DNA of 64,000 nt from Teratosphaeria epicoccoides (GCA_021401465.1 JADDMT010000087.1:61902-125901); one strand, 5' to 3'; shown: positions 52,557 through 63,839, counted from the stretch's first letter. Made by a program: numbers and translations. Notes: generated from the letters alone by a model not told the origin.

Positions 52557-53218
52557 GGTGGATGTGTAAGCGGTTCTACTGATGCGCGGGTTGGGTCGTT
52601 AGCGAATGAATCGGAGCGTTTGATGAGGTTATGAGGACATGGACGCATGATGTGAGAGGTGCCTATATGGATGTTCTCTGTACAATCGAAGCCGCAAGTT
52701 TGCTCCAGTCGTATCGCCCCGACATCTTTGTTGCCTCAATACGCCATTCATCTTTGGCACATGGACTTCCCATTTCTCTGGACAGTCTGGGGCCTACAGG
52801 AAGGCAAAGATATGACAGATTTTGCAGAAGTGAGCACTCAGACTGCGAAAGTCGACTCGCGTTGGTCGCGGAATCACGGTAGTCGTCGCTGACAGCGCTG
52901 TCAACTCCATGATGTGAGCGGCGCTCGCCAAGCAGTCGACATGTCGCCCGCACAACGTTCTCGTACGAATGAGATGGCATCAATCACAAGGTTTGCACAC
53001 AGAGCGCGGAGAGCGATCTCAGTTCTAGGTCTCGGTATGTCATGCCGGTCGACGCTGATTGGTCGAAGATCCTTGCTTCAACGACATGAATGTCACTGAA
53101 TGACTTGGCAGATACATACCGTGTCAATACATAGTCTTCGAATTGTCTCGTTGCCAGTATGTGATAGACACACGGCTCGAGCTTGTATAGACAGTGTCGA
53201 GGTGCGAGGCGCGTGGAG
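52557..53218. other. Intergenic, arsenite-exporter upstream region
   Basis: About 660 bp between two rightward genes. Nothing recognisable; presumably the ACR3 promoter. Confidence 0.35.
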
Positions 53219-54684
53219 ATGGAAACTATTGAATATAGTGTGGCGAATGACAAGCACCCCGATGCTGGTTTGGGACGACTAGGAGGGCATGAAGATGGCC
53301 GAATGCACGCGAAGGCTGGGAAGCCGACTGGCAAGATAGCAATTGACGATGGTGATGTTGAAGCTGGGAGGGCGGGTAGTGGTAAGTCGTCTGTTCTGTT
53401 CCAAGTCCCACAACAACGCAACATTGCAAACGACAACAATATACAGTTTGGTATCACGCGACTTGGAGCCGATGTTCGAAAGCAGACATATTGTTCAGAC
53501 TAACGCATCGCCACAGCCTCAACACCCCACGACCCTGCCCATACCATCTCAGAACCACCTCAAGTAACCAAAAAAGGCCCCTTCAAAGCCCTCTCCATCC
53601 TCGACCAACTCCTCGTCCTCTGGATCATCCTCTCCATGGCCATCGGCATCATCCTCGGCAACCTCGTCCCCTCTGTCGGACCCGCCCTGCAACGCGGCAC
53701 CTTTGTCGGCGTATCCGGTCCAATCGCCGTCGGCCTGCTCGTAATGATGTACCCTATCCTCTGCAAAGTGCGCTTCGAGACCTTGCATCTTCTGCTCCGA
53801 TCCCGAGAACTGTGGAAGCAGATCGGGATTTCATTCGTGCTGAATTGGATCGTGGCGCCGCTGTTCATGACGGCGTTGGCGTGGGCCTTTTTGCCGGATC
53901 GGCAGGAGTTGAGGGATGGGTTGATCTTTGTGGGAGTGGCGAGGTGTATTGCTATGGTTCTTATCTGGACGGATCTGGCGGGTGGGGATGGGGATTATTG
54001 TGCCGTTCTGGTTGCTTTCAACAGCATTCTGCAGATTGTCTTGTTTGCGCCATTCGGTGAGAGGTCTCCTGATCAATGGAGTGACGAACAGTGCTAATCG
54101 TGGTTGTTACAGCGGTATTTTACGTCAGAGTCGTGTCTCATGATCCCGAAGACTACGATAACGACATCTATCGGGACGCCGCCACCTCTGTCGCAGTCTT
54201 CCTTGGTATTCCACTGGCAGCTGCGATCATCACTCGGCTATCGCTTCGCTGGGCTCTCGGCGAGCAGAAGTACCAACAGCGCTTCATCAGATTCATCGCA
54301 CCGTTTTCGCTACTCGGCCTGCTATACATCATCATCGTCCTGTTCGCAAGTCAGGGCGCGCATGTCGTCAGTCAAATCACTTCCGTCCTCCGGGTCTGCG
54401 CGCCGCTAGTGGTGTACTTCCTGGTCATCTTCCCATTTACAGCCATTATGATGTACCGGGCAGGGTTCGGTTACAAGATCTCCTGCACCCAAAGCTTTAC
54501 CGCGGCGTCCAACAACTTCGAGCTCGCGATCGCGGTCGTTGTCAGCACGTATGGTCTCGGAAGCGAACAAGCTTTGGCAGCCACCGTAGGGCCTCTCATC
54601 GAGGTGCCAGTATTAGTTGGCTTGGTGTACGTGATACGATATTTCAAGCATCGATGGGGTTGGAAAGAACCATCTGCAGAGTAA
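53219..54684 (+). CDS. ACR3: Acr3-type arsenite efflux transporter
   Basis: Three exons: 53219-53381, 53517-54056 and 54113-54684, giving 424 aa. Introns are 135 nt (GTAAGT; GACTAACGC branch; CACAG) and 56 nt (GTGAGA; GTGCTAATC; TACAG). Exon 1 encodes only a polar cytosolic leader. The membrane part has about ten helices. MMYPILCKVRF carries the conserved helix-4 Cys, GVARCIAMVLIWTDLAGGD matches the family, and FTAASNNFELAIAV plus IEVPVLVGLVY carry the conserved Asn and Glu of the later helices. Acr3 exports arsenite (and antimonite) across the plasma membrane. No arsenate reductase gene is adjacent. Both introns restore conserved sequence. Confidence 0.9.
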
Positions 54685-54713
54685 TGTACAACGCTTTCAG
54701 TAGTTGCGTCGAA

Positions 54714-56087
54714 TCAAGAAAATTCACCCAAGCTCTCGTGCATAGCCCACATGGAGTAGAGCTTCGTTGGTGACTCTCCTCCACCGAAGTCTGCTTCTGG
54801 CTGATACATCTCCAGCGCTGCCTCCTGGGCCTGCCGTAAGCTCTTGTCGTGGCCGTCAGTATTTATTGGCTCTGGCAATGGGACTAATACGTTCGCCGCA
54901 TGCCCAACTTTCAAGTTCGAAGCTGCTGACGCATATGTTTCGCGAAGCTGTTTGAGAAGCGAATTGACGGAGCTTTGGACTAGAAGGGATGCTGGATCCT
55001 GCGCGCCGGATTCCTGGACCAAGAAGAAGCCGGATACCGGTGTCGAAGATCTGATGTTTGCGACCATTGATGGTATTGTTGACTTTGCCACAGCGTGCAA
55101 GAACCCAACACACCCTTCCCAACGTTTTTGCAAACTACTGCTCTCGACGTCCAGGATGTTGGCCCCTGCCGACTCAGGTGTACTATAGGATAGAGAGCAC
55201 AAAACAGCCTGTACGTCTCCAGCGCTTTTCACGACAGCTTCGACAGCCATCTTGACTGCCTCCACGCTGAGGCCCCGCTGGTACTGCATCTGCACACCAA
55301 CCTCTTGGCCCATCTTCCCAATTACACTATATGTATCCATCTTAAGTTGCTTCAATGCTGCAGCCTGCTCTTCAAAACCAACATATGCAATCCCGCTGAA
55401 CCGTTTGCGCCGCAATGCAATCTCTACATATCGCAGCGTAGATTGCTGTATTTCCGTCCCCACGAACACAAGCAGTTGGCCTGCCTGCTCTCGTGGAGGC
55501 GGTGGCGGAGCCTCGACCGGAGGCTGAGCCATCGATACTGACTTACGTCTGAGCTCTTTTGCTGCAGCGCCGTTGTTGTAGTTCATAAAGCTCGGTTTGG
55601 CAGAGGTGGGTCGGGAGCTCGAGGACGTTGTCGAAATTGGTCTTGACAACGACGCGGCTTGGGAGAGTACTGCCCGATGCGAGTGCTGGTTTGAAGAAGT
55701 GGCAGACGAGCTCATGAATTCGGCATAGTCTCTTGCGCCTTTGAAGGAACTGTTCGCACTGCTCCTGCCAATGCTGCTAGAGTAGTCCAGGTAGGTGTCT
55801 GGACCGCTCCGCCCGGCTGATGAGTAGATACTGCTGGATTTGGACTCCATGACTGGATCCGGCTCTCTGCAATATAGCAAGCTCCACCCTGTCTCAATGG
55901 GTTTGCCGTATCGCGCTTCGATGGTCGTACAAGCACTTCGCACGAGATGAAGAAGCAGTGTTATTATGACAACGACAGAGCAGCCGCCCACAGAATTTAT
56001 GAAAGATGCAAGGAGAATTGAAAGATATTCGCAAGCATCGTGGCCGCCGACCAGGAAGCCAAGCAGCGAAAGGAGATTCCGAAGCAA
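54714..56087 (-). CDS. Hypothetical protein beside the repeat block
   Basis: A 457-aa intronless frame; an internal ATG at 55850 (MESKSSSIYSSAGR) would give 378 aa. The longer form begins with a hydrophobic segment (~30-50, FINSVGGCSVVVIITLLLHLV). Next is a Ser-rich region (~85-195), then a globular part that opens LLVFVGTEIQQSTLRYVEIALRR and continues with alternating hydrophobic strands and helices, Rossmann-like in rhythm but without a GxGxxG motif. I do not recognise a family. It converges on ACR3 (30 bp gap), and its upstream side meets the mutated repeat block within ~130 bp of the longer start. Confidence 0.65.
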   Translation of the reverse strand: MLRNLLSLLGFLVGGHDACEYLSILLASFINSVGGCSVVVIITLLLHLVRSACTTIEARYGKPIETGWSLLYCREPDPVMESKSSSIYSSAGRSGPDTYLDYSSSIGRSSANSSFKGARDYAEFMSSSATSSNQHSHRAVLSQAASLSRPISTTSSSSRPTSAKPSFMNYNNGAAAKELRRKSVSMAQPPVEAPPPPPREQAGQLLVFVGTEIQQSTLRYVEIALRRKRFSGIAYVGFEEQAAALKQLKMDTYSVIGKMGQEVGVQMQYQRGLSVEAVKMAVEAVVKSAGDVQAVLCSLSYSTPESAGANILDVESSSLQKRWEGCVGFLHAVAKSTIPSMVANIRSSTPVSGFFLVQESGAQDPASLLVQSSVNSLLKQLRETYASAASNLKVGHAANVLVPLPEPINTDGHDKSLRQAQEAALEMYQPEADFGGGESPTKLYSMWAMHESLGEFS

Positions 56088-56214
56088 ATAAAATATCTTG
56101 TTTCATATTGAGTTCGCGTGTCCCTGATATGAGCAGAAAACTTTGGACGGCGGTCCAAATGTGCCAATTCCACATGAGGGGTGTTCTTGGCTTACGGCCA
56201 CATCAAGAATTGAC

Positions 56215-57238
56215 CTTCTAACACCTATATAGGCCTATATACCTATTAACAATAATCTATCAGCACCAATATCGTTGTTGTTTTCACTATGCCACCTCAG
56301 GTAATCGACTAGCCACACTAGCACAAGTAGATGTAGTAAGCTATAGCTATTAGTGTCTGCTATTTCGATATCTAGGAGACTATCATGCAGGAAGAACAGA
56401 CGATTATTAGTCGCAGTTGCCTCGCAAGGCGGCTTGATGATTAGGGCTTCTGTAAATATGTATCTTATATTAGAGGCAAAGTTATAGTAAAGGTTACCTA
56501 CCTTATAGAGTATTAACACTAGTGCTAGTAGTCTACTAACAAGGAGATACTCGATGTATTGTCTGCAAATAGATACAACATAAGCCGCAGAACGTTGTAG
56601 TAGTAATGTATTACCCTTAGCTATAAGAAGAAGCGTAATTAAGAAGAAGGGGAAAGAGAAGAGTAGCGACTTATACTACTATTATGTAGTAAGTATGATA
56701 AAGGTAATGCTCTGCATTATAGCAGGGAGAACCTATACATGTACTTTCGACATATATACAGGACAGTTAGATAGTAAGGACACTTATAGTCTAATCATAG
56801 TATACTTACTACTTAATTGTAATAGTAATTACTGTTTCTAAGCCGCATAGAGTGTTAACCCCTAGGGCTTTTAAGAGCGTAGTTATCCTTTAAGGGTAAA
56901 GCGTAGTATCCTTTAAGCTCCTAGACTAAACTAGGGCTAGCTAATTAACACCTATTACAAGATAGATGTCATAAGGGTAGATGCTAATAGTAGGAAGGGG
57001 ATTAGGTGTTAGACTTAAAGAGTAGTAAAGAATATCGACAATAGCAATTAACCTTGTAACTAACTGTCCCTTTAGGTAGAAGGTAGGAAATTAAGCACGA
57101 AGCTCCTAACTACCTAGCCTAAAGCCATCCCTATATACTAGAGAGGTATGACAGCTCTGTCAGATCTGTCGCTAGACCTATTAGACCTATGTCTATAGAT
57201 CTGTAGACTAACTCTATAGATCCGGGTATCTGTCCTTA
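56215..57238. repeat. TA-rich degraded repeat relic
   Basis: Composition changes abruptly near 56215 from gene-like sequence to TA-rich sequence dense in CTAG, TTAG, TATA and TAGTA words, with no open frame. This is the look of an old repeat eroded by C-to-T changes. No terminal repeats or protein remnants can be recognised. It abuts the left LTR of the chromovirus at 57239. Confidence 0.6.
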
Positions 57239-57408
57239 TGTAAAGGGCGAGGCCCTAAGTCTTGGCACAGGCTAGGGCCTATGCGACGCGACCCCTGATA
57301 AGGCTGGCTATAAAAGACCGGACAGCTAGCAGATAGTCCCTCTCTCCCCCCCATCGTACTTGTTAAATACTACATGAACCCCTATGTATACGTCGTTTAC
57401 CTATGACA
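57239..57408 (+). repeat. Left LTR
   Basis: Begins TGTAAAGGGCGAGGCCC and matches the right LTR from 63840 to the window end. It ends somewhere at or after 57402; a CA at 57407-57408 is the first plausible end. In the ~161 aligned bases I count about five or six substitutions, all transitions, plus one 3-nt difference in a C run. Confidence 0.85.
57309..57316 (+). promoter_or_regulatory. TATA box of left LTR
   Basis: TATAAAAG, about 70 bp into the LTR, at the position expected for the U3 promoter. The copy in the right LTR is intact at 63910-63917. Confidence 0.65.
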
Positions 57409-57474
57409 TTAAGTACAATCGATTTTACTATAGAAAGGCTATCTCCTAGCTAATTAACCCTAGTGTCTAAAGGA

Positions 57475-58560
57475 TCTACGAACAAGGAAGCGTTAGCAGA
57501 AATGCGCTATGTTGTCGAGGGAATGCATACCTAGTAACAGCAAATTATGGCTAAGCTAACAGCTACGCGGGCCGCGCTAAATGAATCGGAGTCCTAATAG
57601 TGACAAAACCTAGGCGCCCTGTCAGAGGAGCTACTAAAGGCTCTCGCGGACGCGCTAGCCGTAGTAACGCGTGCGAACTCCGGCCTAGAACTGACAGGAC
57701 CCCGAGAGTAGAGGCTACTAACGTGGGACAGAAGAGCCGAATCATTCAGGGATTACCTGCTCTGTATTAGGAGTTCGCTTAGGGCGCACTCTAGGATAAA
57801 ACCCCTAATAGGCGTGGATTATTACTAGAACACAATCTACGACACCCTCCCTGCTTGCTAGCGCGCCCGGATGCGCCATTTCTAGGAGAAAGGAGGCCTA
57901 GATAGCGCGAAGGACCCCGAAGCTTTTCTCACATAACTCGAGGCCATGTTTGCGGACAGTAACGAGACAGCGAAAGCTCTAGAATAGCTCACGAACCTCT
58001 GACACGTAGCAGGCTAGCCATGGCACAAGCACTAGCTAGAATTCGACAAACTCCTGCTGTTAGCAGGAGGGGACTAGTAGATAGATAACGCGAAGATTAG
58101 ATACCTCAAGAATTCGTTTTCGAATCCTGCTAGGATGTACATAGCGAACGTGAGAGATAAGGGGGACTACTACGCGTTTGCAGAGGAGGTCAAAAGGGTC
58201 ATAACAAACTCCGAGGTAACTGACTAGTTCAAGGCGGCCTATAGGAGGTAGTTAAGGGAAAAGAACAAGGACTCTAAAGGTATTCCTACAGCTGCCATGT
58301 AGATGCCTAACCCTAGGGTTAGATCCCGAATAGACGCGGATAGGGATATAGTCATAGTACTGACTTGTACTATAGGAGACTAATATGACGGCAAAGGACC
58401 CTGACAAAACAACAGGGGAAAACAACGCGCTAAATAGGTAGACACTACAGAGAGAGAGAAACGCCAGGAGAATAACCTATGCTACTGTTATAGAGTGTCT
58501 AGACACTAAGTCAAGGGGTGTCCCTACGCCTCGGCTACACCCCTAGCCTAGATCAACATA
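57475..58560 (+). pseudogene. gag relic of the chromovirus
   Basis: One frame carries the sequence from about 57475 (possible ATGs at 57502 and 57547) through recognisable gag-like parts (FRDYLLCIRSSL, PEAFLT, ARMYIANVRDKGDYYAF) to a nucleocapsid zinc knuckle at 58480-58521. Many TAG and several TAA codons interrupt it. In the knuckle (pattern CX2CX4HX4C) the second Cys position is Tyr, as a TGT-to-TAT change would give; the other three ligands remain. It would have encoded the capsid of the virus-like particle. Confidence 0.75.
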
Positions 58561-58599
58561 ACTAGAGTGTCGCCATTACTAGAGGATAATAGAATGGCA

Positions 58600-61500
58600 G
58601 AGGAACCTAGGAGGAAAAACTCAGGAAAAGATTGACTCCCGCTTAGAGTCAGGAAGCAGGAGTAACAGAGACATTAGCAGAAGGATAGGAGAGAGTTAAG
58701 GGATCTATAGACAGGAACCTGATTTATACTAATGTAGTCCTAGCAAATAATACCGGGACATTAGCTCTTATTAATAAGGGGTGCTAATGCTACGCTACAA
58801 TTAACGGAGACCTAGTAAAAGGTCTCGGCTTAAGCTTAATAAGCAAAGAGTCGCGCATAGCGAGGGGCGTAACAGCGTCGATGCAAGACTCCGCGGTAGA
58901 AGGAGTAGTCGCCTTCTAGATGGAAATCGAGGGGTTCTAGTAACTAGTGTACGCATATGTAGTAAAGGATCTAGCCTTCCCCCTAATACTAGGGAACCCC
59001 TAGAAGGCTCACAATAAAGTGCGGACCGCGCCAGAAAGGCGTCAGTATTAGCATGAAAGAGTAGGATAGTAGATAGATGAAGGACGGAACTACCGAGAAT
59101 ACAAGGACCGCAGGAACTTTACCTAGGTATGCGCGACTATAATAGCGGATGTCGCGGAGGCCTTAAAGGCAAAGGAATATCCGACGCTAGACGAGTTAAG
59201 AGAGGCGCTACCTCCGGAGCTTTAGCACATGGCTCCGCTATTCTGCCGCCAAGAAGCGATAGCGCCATAGTGCCCTAGCATTAACTACCGCATTAAACTC
59301 CGCGAAGGACTAGATAGATCCTAACCGGCTCTGCCGTAGGGACCCCTATACGGCATGTTAAAGGAGGAACTACTTGTTTTAAGGAAGTCCTTAGACGAAC
59401 TGTTAGGGAAGGGATTCATTCGGCCTACTAACTTAGAGGCTACGGCTCCCATGCTTTTTGTCCGGAAGCTAGGAGGAGGGCTCTAGTTCTGCTGCGATTA
59501 CCGCGCCCTTAACGCGATCACAAAGCAAGATAGGTACCCCCTCCTGTTAATACTAGAGACCTTAAGGAACCTCACGGGCGCCTAGTAGCTTACTAAGGTA
59601 GACGTAGTGTCGGCCTTCTACTAAATCCGTATAGCGAAAGGCTATAAGTACAAGACAGCCTTTCGTACAAGGTTCGGTTCATTTGAATAGCTAGTATGTC
59701 CGTTCGGTTTATCTAGGGCTCTAGCAACGTTCTAACGATATATTAACATACTACTACGCAAGGAATTAGACGACTACGCCTCCGCGTACATAGACGACGT
59801 TATCATATATAGCGGCAGTTCGCGAGAAGACTATTTCGCTAAAGTAACGCGAGTACTCTAGAAGCTCTAGGACAGGGGCCTCTACCTTGACCCTAGGAAG
59901 AGCGAGTTTGCCAAAAAGGATATCAAGTACCTAGGGTTCATGATCTATGCTAACAGAAAAGGCGTAGGGACTAAGCTAGAAAAGGTAGAGGCCATGCGTA
60001 ACTAGGAGCGGCTAAAAACACAAAAGGAAGTGCGTAGATTCCTCGACTTCGCTAACTACTACAGGATGTTCATCCCGAACTACTCGAAGACAGCTAGGCC
60101 CTTAACGGCGCTTACAGGGAAGGGCAGACCGTTCTCCTAGGGGGAACTCGAGGAGTCCGCGTTTAGAACGCTAAAAGCGAAGTTCTGTTTAGCGCTAGTC
60201 CTTTCTTAATAGAACCTAGAGCTGCCGACCTTTTTAGAGACTAACTGCAGCAGGTTTGCGTTAGGGGCGGCTCTCCTACAAGAAAACAACAGAGTCTAGA
60301 GACTAGTAGGCTTCTTCTCGCAGAAACTCAATAAGGCGGAGATTAATTATGACATCTACGACAAGGAGATGCTAGCCGTGATATCTAGCCTCAAGTTCTA
60401 GGGCCCTAAGCTGAAGTCGTGTAGGCCCTTTACTCTTCTCACGGACTACAAAAACCTGGAGTACTTCATGGTCAAGCGACAGCTGTCCGAGCGGCAGATA
60501 CAGTAGTATGAGACCCTCGCGCAGTTCTAGTTCTCCTTAGTATATCGCCTAGGCGCTAAAGGAGTAGTCCTAGACGCATTGTCGAGACGAGAACAGGACA
60601 CGCTAGGGGCAGAAGATAAGGAATCACGGTTTAAGAGGTTTTTAGACCTAGAAGTCATAAAGAGTTAGCCGGACCCCGTAGACGAGAGCAGAGACGTCGT
60701 ACTAATTACCTCGACTAGCCTACTACCTACTACTATGGTAGAGAACAAGTAGTAACTCGCTAACTCCGTAACCTCTAACTAGGAGCCTATTAGGCCGTTC
60801 TAGGACAGCACCCTTAATGACTTATAGGCAGCCATAGTAGAGAAAGACGAGCTGTACTTGACAGTGTTAAAAGCAGTAAAGGGCGGCTCCTAGGCGCTAC
60901 TAGCCAGAGCGAGGCTAAAACTACAAGCAGGGGACTACAAGATCGACAAGAGGGGCTTCCTGCGATACCGCGACAAACTATATGTCCTAGGAGCAAACAA
61001 CAGTTAGCCTAGGTGCGAGACCTTAGACTCTAGGGACAAAAGCGACGACATGCTTAGGACGAAGCTTATTTAGTCTATGTACAACACTATAGTATACAGG
61101 CACCTAGGACAGGACGCCACGACGATGATCCTAGGGCGTAATTTCTACTAGCCGTTACTATCTAAGCATGTCTAGCGGTTCCTGAGGAACTACGACTACT
61201 GCGGTCGTAATAAGGTGTAGAGAGAGCATAAGCACGGACTACTAAAGCTATTACTAGTTCCTGACAGATTCTTCTAGGAGATCTTAATAGACTTCATGAC
61301 AGACCTGCCCGATTCCGAGGGATATCAATACCTGTAGGTTATTAAGGATCGCCTATGTAAGTACGTAGTTTTACAGGCAATGCCTAGCATGAAAGCAGAG
61401 GAATACGCGGAGAAGTTCATGGATTGCTAGGCCTAGTACCATAGAATGCTAACGGCTATTACGAGCGACCAGGGCACTAACTAGACTAGCACCTTCTAGA

Positions 61501-62330
61501 CGACCTTCTGTAAAGGAATAGGCGTGTCCTAGTAGTTAAGCTCTACGTACTACCTATAAACAGACAGAGGCCCTAAACGCCTGAACTAAGAGGTGCAAGC
61601 GTACCTCCGGAACTATATTAACCATAAGTAATCCGACTAGAAGCGATGGCTCCCCGTGGCTTAACTAGCGCTAAATAGGAGGTATCATTCGGGAATTAGC
61701 ATAAGCCCCTTCTTCGCTACCTATAGCTACGAAGCATAGGGCCCCGTACCTTTAACCGAGGACCCCGTAGGGCCTAGCCCGTTAAAAGCAGCTAAGAGGG
61801 CAAGGGCGTTTGTAGGAAAGATTCGGGACATAATAGGAATCTGCCAAGTAATAATGGCGGCTTCTATGCAAGAACAGGAGGAGTCTGCTAATAAACGCTA
61901 AAACCCTACCCTAATTTATAAAGTTAGTGACAAGGTCTAGCTAGATCTGCGGAACTACACTATAGAGAGACCTAAGAAAAGCTTAGACGCTAAGCATGCG
62001 AAGTACATAGTAGCCGAAGTATTATTACTAGTCTCTATCTGCTTAACTAGGCTCCCGAACAATATATACCTAGTGTTCTATACTAACCTGCTAAGACTAG
62101 CGGGCAGAGACCCTATGCCTAGGCAGGAGAACGACGACAAACAGCCAGACCCCCTTTTGTTTAAGTCGCACGAGGAGTAGTTAGTAGAGGAGGTACTCTG
62201 CGCGAGAGACAAGAGAAGGGGAAGAGGACGCGAGGTCCTAGTAAAATGGTTAGGGTACTACAAACCTACATAGGAGCCCCTAGAAAACCTAATAGACACT
62301 GAAGTAATAGACCGCTTCGAGTAGACTTAG
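58600..62330 (+). pseudogene. pol relic (protease, RT, RNase H, integrase, chromodomain)
   Basis: A single frame, offset by -1 from gag, holds all domains. Protease is near 58765-58800, with the active-site Asp position reading Asn. Reverse transcriptase spans 59350-60000, with YIDD intact at 59787-59798. RNase H is 60220-60600 (TNCS where the catalytic Asp is expected; KEMLAVISSL intact). The integrase HHCC region is 61090-61215, with one Cys reading Tyr. The integrase core has candidate acidic residues in IDFMTD (~61289), TSDQG (61461) and before VQAYL (~61585). The chromodomain (62200-62330) has EVLVKWLGYYKP followed by a TAG at an expected Trp. The relic cannot make protein. Confidence 0.85.
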
Positions 62331-63540
62331 GGAAGCGCGGAGAATAACGACGGCCCTAGAGAGAGGTAGGGTAAGAAGAAAAAGGAAACGAGATGTAGGA
62401 CTTAGCAAAGGGAGTCTAGCATTCGTAACAAGGAGTACAGGCGTTTAAGAAGGACAAAAGTTAGAGGGGGAAAATTGACATTAGGTAACTATATATACAA
62501 CGAAAGAAAAAAAACCCCCCCCAGCCGCGGGCCCCTGCGCCGAGGATAGAGGACCCTAGCGACAATCATGCGGGATTGTCACTAGGGGCCCCGCTAGCGG
62601 GGCTAGCCCCCCTGCTGTCCGAGGGGCCCTTGCCGGACCCCCTAGACCTGCCGACTAGGCTGCCGTCAGAGTCCCCGGCCTCTCGGTTAGGGCCCCGCGT
62701 AGCAGCGCTAGACTGACGCCGACAAGGACTCTCGCCCTTACTAGCAACGTTCTCCCGCCGCCTACCTAAGGTAAGCGCTAGTAGAACGCCCCTAGACCTT
62801 CTAAACTGTTAGCGCGCAGAAACACATAGAGTACGGGATAAACTCACAGGAGGCCCTACTAGGCGACAGCGGCACCTACGGTCCCTACGACCTCCTAGGC
62901 CACGACGCTACTCGAGGTTAGCGGCGTAATCATGGAGGACACTAATAGAAAATACCTAGACAGCAGACCCGCTAACTACAAAGGCCCTAAGGCCCTCTAG
63001 GCCTTAAGGACCTTTGCTAGGTCGTTATGCGTGGCGGCGCTGTCGCGATGTTAGCCGTGCAAAACCCCCTAGGGTACAGGTCATACCTGTCGGCGTCCTG
63101 GGAACAGGTCTAGGAGGCGTAGGAGACGTAGGCGAGGGCGGGGCTAGCTAGGTTAGCGGAGCATTTTGCGCGGACACTAAGTAACGCGTACAGGGCTTTG
63201 CAGTTTAGGCGCTTGCTAGCGTAGCGCTAGCAGGCGCGGGCTCAGGTAGACTAGACAGATTTATTAGCTAAAGCTAGGCACAACGACGAGGACTCTAGAA
63301 CATACTAATTATAGGACGCAATCTACGCCCTAGAGGGCGCAGTCGACGTAGTAGATAGTAGGGGCCATCTAGTTCCGGTTAGTATCGCCCGGAACCCCGG
63401 AGGAAAAGCCAGAAGGTAGGAGAAAGAGGGGGGGGGCTTACGGTTTAAGGTAAGCATATAAGAGAAAGGAAGCAAGAGCGATAGCGAAGGGCGCTTTTTA
63501 TATAGTAAGGGACGCACTAGCACGGGCCTAGGAGCGCCCC
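62331..63540 (+). other. Extra internal region between pol and the 3' repeats
   Basis: GC-rich sequence with an A-run/C-run junction at 62508-62522, not part of gag or pol. On the plus strand two overlapping frames look coding-like between TAG codons: one near 62930-63120, with Cys-rich and Arg-rich parts (GTGHTCRRPGNRSRRR), and one near 63085-63415, with ARLAEHFARTLSNAYRALQF and ALEGAVDVVDSRGHLVPVS. They may be relics of an additional gene carried by the element. Confidence 0.45.
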
Positions 63541-63745
63541 TATAATAGCTTAGATGGCAATGAATAGAAGTGAAGTGAAGAGAGGTAGGAAAGTGAAGTA
63601 GACTTAAATAAGCGAACTAGAGTCTAGGAACCCGGCAAGACTAGTTAGAGGCTAGGCTATAGGCACAGGAGAACGGGGAGCGTAAGAAGTGAAGTGAAGT
63701 AGACTTAGACAAGTAGAGTAGACTTAGACAAGGGAAGTGAAGTCA
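63541..63745 (+). repeat. Short tandem and interspersed repeats upstream of the polypurine tract
   Basis: GAAGTGAAGT occurs near 63567, 63688 and 63735. GTAGACTTA-A/G-A-AAG occurs near 63598, 63698 and 63716, two of them nearly adjacent (GTAGACTTAGACAAG). Purine-rich on the plus strand. Confidence 0.75.
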
Positions 63746-63819
63746 GGAAGCCATGTCAGCCTAGCCGCGATCCGGACCTTATGTGCTAGAAGGAAACTGA
63801 CGGATTCCTTGCCGTGAAC

Positions 63820-63839
63820 AAGAAGGGGGGGGGGGGTAA
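63820..63839 (+). promoter_or_regulatory. Polypurine tract
   Basis: AAGAA followed by a run of twelve G and TAA immediately precedes the right LTR, the expected position of the plus-strand primer. Confidence 0.75.

Noticed and set aside
57239..62330. Possible reassignment of TAG as a sense codon, because the element reads through dozens of TAG
   Set aside because: Host genes end in TAG at conserved C-termini (e.g. MCR1 after YKF, and the kelch-BTB gene). The TAGs replace both Trp and Gln and come with Asp-to-Asn, Cys-to-Tyr and apparent Pro-to-Leu changes, as point mutation predicts.
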